Assembly: GCA_030655715.1 (NCBI GenBank)
Contig: JAUSPR010000056.1
Span: 1 to 5,306, forward strand
Source of the DNA: Thermoplasmata archaeon
GTDB lineage: Archaea > Thermoplasmatota > Thermoplasmata > SG8-5
DNA length: 5,306 nt
Direction: 5' to 3'
Both the position numbers and the translations under genes were made by a program. The first letter of the stretch is position 1. Each line of letters starts with the position of its first letter. This document shows positions 1-4,940 of this stretch, piece after piece. Below the pieces are notes generated by a model. It saw only the letters and a program-made list of their open reading frames with translations. It had not been told where the DNA came from and made no database searches.

Positions 1-125
1 GATATACGCCAACCAGGGAATGCGGCCTCACGAACCATAATTGGACCATGCGTGAGTTATTGACCTTTCCCTATCATCAAAACATCAACTAATAAGGGGT
101 GCACGACCAATTTTCCTGCATAACG
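1..125. other. Left-edge region, no gene assignable
   Basis: Several short reading frames cross the left edge and none can be preferred. On the plus strand the three frames end at stops at 38-40, 61-63 and 90-92, so any one could be the tail of an upstream gene; the frame ending at 38-40 gives a plausible C-terminus (IYANQGMRPHEP). On the minus strand, ATGs at 50-48 and 38-36 open frames that run off the edge, neither with a convincing ribosome binding site. No terminator hairpin or T-run is visible. The bases between about 93 and 125 appear to be the upstream region of the winged-helix gene. Confidence 0.3.
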
Positions 126-137
126 TTATATAAAAAA
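126..137 (+). promoter_or_regulatory. TATA-box-like element upstream of winged-helix gene
   Basis: TTATATAAAAAA is a good match to an archaeal TATA box. With the usual spacing of about 25 bases to the start site, transcription would begin near 153-158. That lies downstream of the possible starts at 99 (GTG) and 144 (ATG) and just upstream of the ATG at 168, which supports the shorter protein. Confidence 0.55.
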
Positions 138-155
138 GAAATCATGTCATCTGTA

Positions 156-160
156 GAGGT
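156..160 (+). promoter_or_regulatory. Ribosome binding site deciding the start at 168
   Basis: GAGGT ends 7 bases before the ATG at 168, an ideal distance. The in-frame GTG at 99 and ATG at 144 lack a comparable site and lie upstream of the inferred transcription start. Confidence 0.6.
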
Positions 161-167
161 TGAAATA

Positions 168-503
168 ATGGGAAACGATACCGGAGTTCTGGCAGGAAAA
201 GTCGCAAGAGATCTGAATCTTCTTCAAAGGCATATTGCCATGCTCCAGGTTGTTGCCGAGCATCAGCCTATTGGTATTATCAAGCTTGCTGAAATCATGG
301 AACTTCCCCAGCACAAAGTGAGATATTCCCTCCGGCTTCTTGAACAGGATGGACTCATCAGGGCCTCAAAAATTGGTGCGACCACAACCAAGAAGGTTGA
401 AACGTTTCTGAACGATCTCACACAGAACCTCGCCATTATGGGTGGGACAGTCAAGGAAGTCCAGAAGGCAACCGAGAGGCTGAGGAAGACCATTGAAAAA
501 TAA
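168..503 (+). CDS. Small winged helix-turn-helix DNA-binding protein
   Basis: The 111-residue product looks like a small archaeal transcriptional regulator. An N-terminal helix (about residues 13-32) leads into a winged-helix core. Residues 35-47 (PIGIIKLAEIMEL) fit the first helix and turn, 48-60 (PQHKVRYSLRLLE region) fit the recognition helix, and DGLIRASKIGATTTKK (61-76) fits the wing. Residues 77-111 form a further helical tail rich in Thr, Lys and Glu, perhaps for dimerisation. This resembles MarR/ArsR-like 'helix-derepress-wing' proteins, in which 'YSLRLLEQDGLI' is a typical recognition-helix-to-wing sequence. There is no signal peptide, membrane segment or metal-binding Cys cluster. 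The start at 168 is chosen over 99 and 144 because of the GAGGT site and the TATA-like box at 126. It stands alone, followed by the tRNA gene, so the target cannot be inferred. The fold is fairly sure, the role as regulator is inferred. Confidence 0.8.
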   Translation: MGNDTGVLAGKVARDLNLLQRHIAMLQVVAEHQPIGIIKLAEIMELPQHKVRYSLRLLEQDGLIRASKIGATTTKKVETFLNDLTQNLAIMGGTVKEVQKATERLRKTIEK

Positions 504-526
504 TATTCAATACATTCATTCCAGAA

Positions 527-536
527 ATATTATATA
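527..536 (+). promoter_or_regulatory. TATA-box-like element upstream of tRNA-Asn
   Basis: ATATTATATA, preceded by purine-rich AGAA that could act as a BRE, is the best TATA match between the winged-helix gene and the tRNA. It predicts a start near 557, giving a 5' leader of roughly 55 bases before the mature tRNA end at 613, removed by RNase P. This is longer than usual for an archaeal tRNA; the closer T-rich stretch GGAATTTTTCC (574-584) is a weaker alternative. Confidence 0.45.
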
Positions 537-612
537 CGGTCGCGGTATCAACCCTCATCCTGGCACTCAACAAGGAATTTTTCCATGATGGGTTGTCAGC
601 TCATCAGAACAA

Positions 613-686
613 GCCGTCGTAGCTCAGCCTGGTGGAGCGGCTGACTGTTAATCAGCAGGCCACATGTTCAAATCCTGTCGACGGCG
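613..686 (+). tRNA. tRNA-Asn (anticodon GTT)
   Basis: The gene folds as a full 74-base cloverleaf. The acceptor stem GCCGTCG (613-619) pairs perfectly with CGACGGC (679-685), discriminator G686. U8-A9 are 620-621. The D stem GCTC (622-625)/GAGC (635-638) closes a loop containing GG. The anticodon stem GCTGA (640-644)/TCAGC (652-656) closes the loop CTGTTAA with anticodon GTT at 647-649, which reads Asn codons AAC and AAU. The T loop is TTCAAAT (667-673). The T stem ACATG (662-666)/CCTGT (674-678) has one T·C mismatch at 665/675. There is no intron and no encoded CCA, as is common in archaea, so the CCA end must be added afterwards. Identity is secure. Confidence 0.96.
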
Positions 687-700
687 CTTTTTATTTTTTA
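687..700 (+). terminator. T-run terminator after tRNA-Asn
   Basis: CTTTTTATTTTTTA begins directly after the tRNA 3' end. U-rich tracts without a needed hairpin are the common intrinsic termination signal in archaea, and the position fits the end of the tRNA transcript. Confidence 0.6.
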
Positions 701-702
701 GT

Positions 703-714
703 TAGCATATGCTA
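703..714. repeat. 12-bp perfect palindrome
   Basis: TAGCATATGCTA is a perfect dyad between the end of the tRNA transcript and the terminator of the minus-strand operon. It is too short and AT-rich to be a strong hairpin, and it has no gene start next to it to regulate. It could be a protein-binding site or chance. Confidence 0.3.
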
Positions 715-719
715 GTACA

Positions 720-763
720 ATAAATTAAAAAAGTAAAATTGTCGGGCAATTATTTGCCCGACA
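720..763 (-). terminator. Hairpin plus U-tract terminator of thiolase-DUF35 operon
   Basis: Just past the DUF35 stop codon, TGTCGGGCAA (740-749) pairs over 10 bp with TTGCCCGACA (754-763) around a 4-base loop. Read on the minus strand, the GC-rich hairpin is followed by AATTTTACTTTTTTAATTTA (740-721), a clear U-rich tract. This is the form of a bacterial intrinsic terminator and also works with archaeal polymerase through the U-tract. It closes the minus-strand transcript before it meets the convergent tRNA gene. Confidence 0.8.
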
Positions 764-770
764 TTTTCGT

Positions 771-1388
771 TCAGTATGTGTATCCTTCCGGTAAATCTTC
801 TGTTGGCCAGTCCGCTGGAACCCAGAGCATGTCCGTGATTATGTAATCTGGATTCTTGGTCTTGAAGATCGGCACCACACGCATTCCTATTTTCGGCTCT
901 CCGCGGATGAGCGCACCCATGAGGATTGTGCAGACGCCCTCGAATTCCACGTTCACAAACTTAATTGGCGTTGGCAAGGTGTTGAAAGCCCCGGTCCTCT
1001 CGGTTATCATGAAAGAATGGACTATGGCGTTCTTCTTGGCTCTCTCGGTGATATCAACTACCGTGTTCTTGAAAAGGCAGTCAGGGCAGTGTATCCTGAA
1101 GGGCATGAATATCGAACCCTTGGACTCGCAGTCTGGGTTGTCGCATCTGGAGGCCATGAGCTTTCCCAGGCCCATACTTTCGAAGAATATTGCCTCGCCA
1201 CCGTAGGAATGTATGAATGTCATGTCCCTTGGGTTGGTGATGCCCATGAGTTTTCCGGTCTCATCCTTTATTGGTGTGTTAGGGGATATGAAATGGAACA
1301 ATCCTGAAGGTTTGTATCTGCCATTCACAACCTTTACCGTGCCGCGTTTACTGTCCTCTTCGGCTGATGCTTTGTGTTCCATTTTCAT
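771..1388 (-). CDS. DUF35 zinc-ribbon/OB-fold acyl-CoA-associated protein
   Basis: The 205-residue product is a DUF35 (COG1545-type) protein, a family that sits beside thiolase-fold enzymes and helps channel or bind acyl-CoA substrates. Residues 61-81 (YGGEA..FF...GKLMASRC) match the helical lead-in, Cys82, Cys87, Cys101 and Cys104 form the rubredoxin-like zinc ribbon, and residues 120-178 form the OB fold (HSFMITERTGAF, then PIKFVNVEFEGVCTILMGAL, then GEPKIGMRVVP). The spacing CX4C-X13-CX2C differs from the usual CX2C pairs. About 60 extra residues precede the lead-in, making it longer than the common 130-150 residues. It starts inside the thiolase stop (TAATG) with AAGGAGG 9 bases upstream, so it is translationally coupled. 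Known relatives include the linker subunit of the archaeal thiolase/HMG-CoA synthase complex, BbsA and ChsH2. No HMG-CoA synthase is present here. Family is sure; the substrate is unknown. Confidence 0.9.
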   Translation of the reverse strand: MKMEHKASAEEDSKRGTVKVVNGRYKPSGLFHFISPNTPIKDETGKLMGITNPRDMTFIHSYGGEAIFFESMGLGKLMASRCDNPDCESKGSIFMPFRIHCPDCLFKNTVVDITERAKKNAIVHSFMITERTGAFNTLPTPIKFVNVEFEGVCTILMGALIRGEPKIGMRVVPIFKTKNPDYIITDMLWVPADWPTEDLPEGYTY

Positions 1389-2815
1389 TATAACGTGCCT
1401 CCTTCAAGAACGTGGTCCGGATGTTGCAGGATTGTGCAGGTCACATGTGAACCCACGCCGGCATGGCTGATTGCCAGTCCGCGCTTTGCCCCGTGGACCT
1501 GGAGGTTCTTCCAGTCCTTTGGTTTCTCGCGATCGAACCTCTCCCATTTTGCCTCGTCACCATGCATCTCTCCCCAGCGATTCCAGATATGCTGTCCCAC
1601 TTCTATGATTTGCATTATTCCCGTTGCGCCTACGGCATGCATATTACCGATTAGACCGCCCGAGAGATTTGCAGGAAGTTTGCCTGGTTCGCCTGTGTTC
1701 GGGTTGGTGTGGTAACAGTCTCCTGATTCCACATATGTCCTGCCTTCACCATATGGTCTTATGCCTATGTCCTCGTAGGTCTGAATATCGCTGATTGTGA
1801 ATGCATCATGCAATTCGACAAGGTCCAAATCTTTTGTAGGATCCTGAATCCCTACCATCCTATATGCATAATATGAGGCCATTCTTGCAGCCAGGAAACC
1901 CGTAAAGCCAGGATATCTGTCCCCGCCTGGGAATCTCTGCCCCAGGTCTGCATATTGTTCCTTGGTCTCGTTTGGAAGGAGCGGAATTTCCATGTTCCTC
2001 CTGTCAGCCACTCTCAAGGTATGGCTGCCTGCTGCAAGGTCGATTCTGAGCGGATTATCTGTCATCTCATAAGCAGTTTTCTCGTCTGCCAGTATACCGC
2101 AAGCCGCACCAACGCTCATAAGGCAGCAGTCCAGTGCTCTCAATGGGTGAGCAACTATTGGAGAATTCAGAACATCTTCAACTGTGATATCCATCGGGCC
2201 CTGGGCATGCGGGTTCATTCGTGCATATCCTCTGTTTTTCACGGCTATCTCGGCCATTGTTTTCCTGAAAGATTCTTCCTGCTTGCCGAATACCTGCCAG
2301 TATTTCTGAGCCATGACCGCGTAATAACCGGTGTAAATGTGGCCCATGGGAGTTTCCCAATCCTTGTCAGCAGCGCAGGAAATAAGATTGTTTCCTTCAT
2401 CTGTGGGAACTTCATCCATTCTCTCCCAGCCCATTGCAAGTGCGCAATCTGAATAACCAGATGCAATTGTCTTATATGCCTCCCAGAAGGTGGTTCCTCC
2501 GGTGGCGCCGCCTGTTTTGACCCCGCAGTTGCCCAGCGGGTCCAGGCCAAGGCGGTCGTGAATGACGGATTCGCCCAGCAACTGGTCCCCGAAATGATCT
2601 GCGAAATGGCCATAATAACAAGTGTGTATGTATTTTTTCAATTGGGCCGGGGTCATGTCAATGAATTTTGCTGCTTCGGTCATTGCGTCAATGCATATCT
2701 CTTCAGTCCTCTTTTCCGGCATGGCACGGGCAAATTTGGACATGCCTCCCGTGACGAGATAGACCGGTTTGCTCATTTTCGGTATCTTCAACTGTTTGTC
2801 GCTAAATGTTATCAT
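1388..2815 (-). CDS. Thiolase-superfamily protein lacking the usual nucleophilic Cys
   Basis: The 475-residue product has the two-lobed thiolase fold of the SCP2-thiolase/archaeal type. Visible landmarks are DRLGLDPLGNCG (87-98), VKTGGATGG (99-107), SGYSDCALAMGWERM (119-133), VELHDAFTISDIQTYEDIG (333-351), NLSGGLIGNMHAVGATG (383-399) and LAISHAGVGSHV (447-458). His336 of HDAF and His393 of HAVGATG are kept. Aligned with the archaeal VEAACASGS motif without gaps, VKTGGATGG places Gly103 at the catalytic Cys. Cys97 lies six residues away and is not equivalent. A Cys-less thiolase fold beside DUF35 recalls Ltp2-type aldolases, so a retro-aldol or aldol reaction on an acyl-CoA is possible; acetyl-CoA acetyltransferase activity is doubtful. 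The ATG at 2815 follows GAGGAGGT by 6 bases. The end overlaps the DUF35 start by one base. Length exceeds the roughly 390 residues common for archaeal thiolases, with extra sequence around 275-310 and 352-382 and near 411-440. Family is sure; reaction is inferred. Confidence 0.9.
   Translation of the reverse strand: MITFSDKQLKIPKMSKPVYLVTGGMSKFARAMPEKRTEEICIDAMTEAAKFIDMTPAQLKKYIHTCYYGHFADHFGDQLLGESVIHDRLGLDPLGNCGVKTGGATGGTTFWEAYKTIASGYSDCALAMGWERMDEVPTDEGNNLISCAADKDWETPMGHIYTGYYAVMAQKYWQVFGKQEESFRKTMAEIAVKNRGYARMNPHAQGPMDITVEDVLNSPIVAHPLRALDCCLMSVGAACGILADEKTAYEMTDNPLRIDLAAGSHTLRVADRRNMEIPLLPNETKEQYADLGQRFPGGDRYPGFTGFLAARMASYYAYRMVGIQDPTKDLDLVELHDAFTISDIQTYEDIGIRPYGEGRTYVESGDCYHTNPNTGEPGKLPANLSGGLIGNMHAVGATGIMQIIEVGQHIWNRWGEMHGDEAKWERFDREKPKDWKNLQVHGAKRGLAISHAGVGSHVTCTILQHPDHVLEGGTL
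1398..1404 (-). promoter_or_regulatory. Ribosome binding site for DUF35 gene inside thiolase codons
   Basis: AAGGAGG on the minus strand lies 9 bases before the DUF35 ATG and is part of the thiolase codons for its last residues (LEGG). It supports the start at 1388 and re-initiation by ribosomes finishing the thiolase, giving matched amounts of the two subunits. Confidence 0.7.
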
Positions 2816-2855
2816 TCATTTACCTCCTCGGGGCTGTTATCTAATACAAGTTGCC

Positions 2856-2886
2856 AGACCTATCATTCCGAAAGAATGGCTGGTCT
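2856..2886. promoter_or_regulatory. 31-bp dyad upstream of thiolase gene, possible operator or leader hairpin
   Basis: AGACC-TAT-CATTC-CGAAA-GAATG-GCT-GGTCT is a two-part inverted repeat centred at 2871: outer arms of 5 bp and inner arms of 5 bp are perfect, with a 3x3 break between. It lies 41-71 bases before the thiolase start codon and just upstream of the GAGGAGGT site. It may be a repressor operator for the thiolase-DUF35 pair or an RNA hairpin in its leader. The promoter itself is not clear; TTTGTTAAC on the minus strand (2910-2902) is only a weak TATA candidate. Confidence 0.45.
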
Positions 2887-2894
2887 TTACAGTG

Positions 2895-2927
2895 AGAATG
2901 GGTTAACAAACCCCCCCTTGCCATTCT
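2895..2927. repeat. AGAATGG/CCATTCT inverted repeat between maf and thiolase genes
   Basis: AGAATGG (2895-2901) and CCATTCT (2921-2927) form a 7-bp inverted repeat around a 19-base spacer that contains GTTAAC and a run of seven C. A further AGAATGG lies at 2873-2879 within the neighbouring dyad, and CATTCYGAAAG occurs twice (2864-2874 and 2922-2932). The set could be multiple binding sites for one regulator of the thiolase operon or a weak hairpin after maf; no U-tract follows it on the minus strand. Confidence 0.35.
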
Positions 2928-2939
2928 GAAAGTAGTGAT

Positions 2940-3539
2940 TTATAATATACTTTTTCGTTGGTTTACCATTTTAGTAATCTTTTCGAGCATTTCCGTCAGC
3001 AAATATACGGGGAGGCCCATGACATTCTCGTAACTTCCTTCCAAAGATTCGACAAACTCTGTGCCTATCTCCTGGATGCCATATGCCCCTGCCTTGTCCA
3101 GTGGTTGTTTTTCCATTACATATCGCTCAATTTGTTCGCTGGACAATTCCTTGAATGTCACTTCGGAGAACTCGAAATCGACAAGCTGGATATTAAACCT
3201 AATGTTTACAATCGCAACCCCCGTGATGACACGGTGGGCCCTTCCAGAAAGGATTTTCAATATCCGAACGGCATCTTTTTGGTCTTTTGGCTTTCCCAGA
3301 ATGGCTTTATCGATTGTAACTATAGTATCTGTGCCAGTCACAATTGCATCTACATGGTTTTTCGCCACATCAAGGGCCTTTGCAAGGGCATTTTGCATGG
3401 CTATCCTGATTGGTGAATCCTCTGAGCTGATATTTTCCTCAATATTACTTGAAATAATCATTCCTTCCGGTTTCATCCTCTTGAACATTTCAATCCTCCG
3501 AGGAGAAGCGGATGCAAGGATGTAACCGAAACCTTTCAT
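2940..3539 (-). CDS. maf: Maf-family nucleoside triphosphate pyrophosphatase
   Basis: The 199-residue product is a Maf/HAM1-fold enzyme that hydrolyses nucleoside triphosphates to monophosphate and pyrophosphate, cleaning the pool of non-canonical nucleotides. Motifs, numbered from the ATG at 3539, are SASPRR (10-15), TGTDT (68-72) with the likely catalytic Asp71, GKP (82-84), SGRAHRVITGVAI (98-110), DKAGAYGIQ (148-156) and GSYENVMGLP (168-177). The DKAGAYGIQ form is typical of the YhdE-type, dTTP/UTP-directed branch, so that specificity is inferred. The length is normal and the protein has no signal or membrane segment. A TTG at 3557 would add six residues, but neither start has a clear ribosome binding site and the ATG places SxSPRR at the usual distance from the N-terminus. 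It is divergent from the saccharopine-dehydrogenase-like gene, with a shared inverted repeat between them, and co-directional with the thiolase gene 124 bases downstream. Confidence 0.93.
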   Translation of the reverse strand: MKGFGYILASASPRRIEMFKRMKPEGMIISSNIEENISSEDSPIRIAMQNALAKALDVAKNHVDAIVTGTDTIVTIDKAILGKPKDQKDAVRILKILSGRAHRVITGVAIVNIRFNIQLVDFEFSEVTFKELSSEQIERYVMEKQPLDKAGAYGIQEIGTEFVESLEGSYENVMGLPVYLLTEMLEKITKMVNQRKSIL

Positions 3540-3570
3540 ATAGATAGGGTGAAGCAATTTTCATTCATAA

Positions 3571-3597
3571 CCCTTATCTATCATCTATGAATAAGGG
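3571..3597. promoter_or_regulatory. Inverted repeat in divergent promoter region
   Basis: CCCTTAT (3571-3577) and ATAAGGG (3591-3597) are perfect 7-bp inverted arms around 13 bases, lying between the divergent maf and saccharopine-dehydrogenase-like genes. Each arm reads as CCCTTAT followed by an AT-rich TATA-like stretch (TTATCTAT on plus, TTATTCATAG on minus). With about 25 bases to the start site these would begin transcription near 3603 (plus) and 3565 (minus), giving short leaders in both directions. It could be a shared operator, the two core promoters themselves, or both. Confidence 0.5.
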
Positions 3598-3619
3598 ACT
3601 GCTACAAGGAGGATATTGA

Positions 3620-4924
3620 ATGCATCCAGTTATCGGAATCAGAAGGGAGGACAAGAACGAGTGGGAACGCAGGGCCCCGCTTGCCCCTAGGCATGTGAGG
3701 GACCTGGTACATCATGGTATCGAAGTGGTTATCCAGCCATCCAGAATTAGAGTCTTTACGGACGAGGATTACATCGAGGCCGGTGCAAAGGTACAGGAAG
3801 ACCTGACAATGTGCAATGTGGTTTTCGGGATAAAGGAATTTCCATTGCATGCATTTCACGAGGATCAGGCTGGAATATTCTTCTCGCACACCATCAAGGG
3901 CCAGGAATACAACATGCCAATGCTCAAAAAATTGATGGAAAAAAGATGCACGCTTCTGGATTATGAGAAAATAACCAATGACAAGAACCAGAGACTGATA
4001 TTCTTTGGAAATTATGCGGGTCTGGCTGGCATGCTGGAAACCCTCCATCTTCTGGGAAAGAGACTGGAATGGGAAGGCATGAAAACACCATTCATCGGAT
4101 TGAAAAGACCGCTTGACTATGGCAGCCTTGACGAAGCCAAGGCAGCACTGGAGGTTGTGGCTACCTGGATTGAGACCGAAGGGCTTCCGGAGAATCTCGG
4201 ACCACTGGTCGTAGGATTTGCAGGTTATGGAAATGTGTCAAAAGGTGCCCAGGAGATATTGGACATTCTTCCTGTCGAGGAGATAGAACCTGACGAGCTG
4301 GATTTATTCATGCAGAATGGCGAGTATTCTAGACACGTCATTTACAAGGTCGTGTTCTACGAAAGGGACATGGTGGTTCCGAAGGATCCAGCACAAAAGT
4401 TCGAACTTCAGGATTATTTCAAGCATCCAGAAAAATATGATGGCGTATTCTCCCAGTACCTTGAACATTTGAACATACTTGTCAATTGCATTTACTGGAC
4501 ACCGGCCTATCCAATGCTGATAACCAAGGAATGGGTGAAGAACAACTGGACAATGAAATCCCGGCTGAAGGTTGTCGGAGACATTACATGCGACATTGAA
4601 GGTTCAATCCAGATTACTAAGGAGGCAACAGACCCGGGATTACCGTCATACGTGTACCTAGCTGAAAAGGACGATATAGTCTATGGCTGGGAGGGTGACG
4701 GCCCCGTGGTAATGGCCGTTGACACTCTTCCGTCAATGCTGCCAAGGGATTCATCCACATTCTTCGGCACCCAACTGCTTCCATTCGTGGCTGCGATAGC
4801 AAAGGCAGACTACAAGGTCGATTTTGACATGCTCAGGCTTCCCCCGGAAATCAAGAAATGCGTTGTCGTGCACAAGGGCCAGCTCACTCCGGATTATCTG
4901 TACATGAAAAAGTTCCTGGAGTAA
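3620..4924 (+). CDS. Lysine-ketoglutarate reductase/saccharopine dehydrogenase-like protein
   Basis: The 434-residue product matches the LKR half of the bifunctional AASS/LKR-SDH enzymes and, more distantly, yeast Lys1 and alanine dehydrogenase. Residues 4-134 form the AlaDH/PNT N-terminal domain (IGIRRE, WERRAPLAPRHV, VIQPS, LLDYEKI, FFGNYAGLAGML). Lys72 in GIKEFP and His90 in FFSH fit the catalytic Lys/His pair of Lys1. The Rossmann part has VVGFAGYGNVSKGAQEI (197-213), then ILVNCIYW (286-293), GDITCDIEGSI (320-330) and VMAVDTLPSMLPR (364-376). The family interconverts lysine plus 2-oxoglutarate and saccharopine with NAD(P)H, in the cytoplasm. The SDH half of the fused enzyme is absent, and no second saccharopine enzyme is in the window, so direction and exact substrate stay open. 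AAGGAGGAT lies just upstream, GGAGG 7 bases before ATG. It is followed by the PAP2-like gene after 16 bases, probably co-transcribed. Confidence 0.9.
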   Translation: MHPVIGIRREDKNEWERRAPLAPRHVRDLVHHGIEVVIQPSRIRVFTDEDYIEAGAKVQEDLTMCNVVFGIKEFPLHAFHEDQAGIFFSHTIKGQEYNMPMLKKLMEKRCTLLDYEKITNDKNQRLIFFGNYAGLAGMLETLHLLGKRLEWEGMKTPFIGLKRPLDYGSLDEAKAALEVVATWIETEGLPENLGPLVVGFAGYGNVSKGAQEILDILPVEEIEPDELDLFMQNGEYSRHVIYKVVFYERDMVVPKDPAQKFELQDYFKHPEKYDGVFSQYLEHLNILVNCIYWTPAYPMLITKEWVKNNWTMKSRLKVVGDITCDIEGSIQITKEATDPGLPSYVYLAEKDDIVYGWEGDGPVVMAVDTLPSMLPRDSSTFFGTQLLPFVAAIAKADYKVDFDMLRLPPEIKKCVVVHKGQLTPDYLYMKKFLE

Positions 4925-4940
4925 ATGAAATCGAGGTTCC

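Noticed and set aside
99..167. Longer start (GTG at 99 or ATG at 144) for the winged-helix gene
   Set aside because: The added residues do not look like a domain, the TATA-like box at 126 lies inside them, and the GAGGT at 156-160 is well placed only for 168.
856..1206. Plus-strand frame of 116 codons opposite the DUF35 gene
   Set aside because: It lies wholly antisense to a gene with clear zinc-ribbon and OB-fold motifs, and its own translation shows no recognisable domain.
1955..2452. Plus-strand frame of 165 codons opposite the thiolase gene
   Set aside because: Antisense shadow of the thiolase; the translation is rich in Cys and His scattered without a motif, and there is no ribosome binding site.
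2911..2917. Run of seven C between maf and the thiolase gene as a phase-variation tract
   Set aside because: It lies in an intergenic spacer, not in a reading frame, and is short; it could be simple chance or a sequencing-sensitive homopolymer.
3061..3525. Plus-strand frame of 154 codons opposite maf
   Set aside because: Antisense to the conserved Maf motifs; the hydrophobic look comes from reading the complement of Maf codons.
3540..3557. TTG start giving six more residues of Maf
   Set aside because: No ribosome binding site, and Maf proteins normally begin a few residues before SxSPRR, as from the ATG at 3539.
3602..4048. Minus-strand frame of 148 codons opposite the start of the saccharopine-dehydrogenase-like gene
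   Set aside because: Antisense to a strongly conserved N-terminal domain that has an excellent ribosome binding site; no motif of its own.
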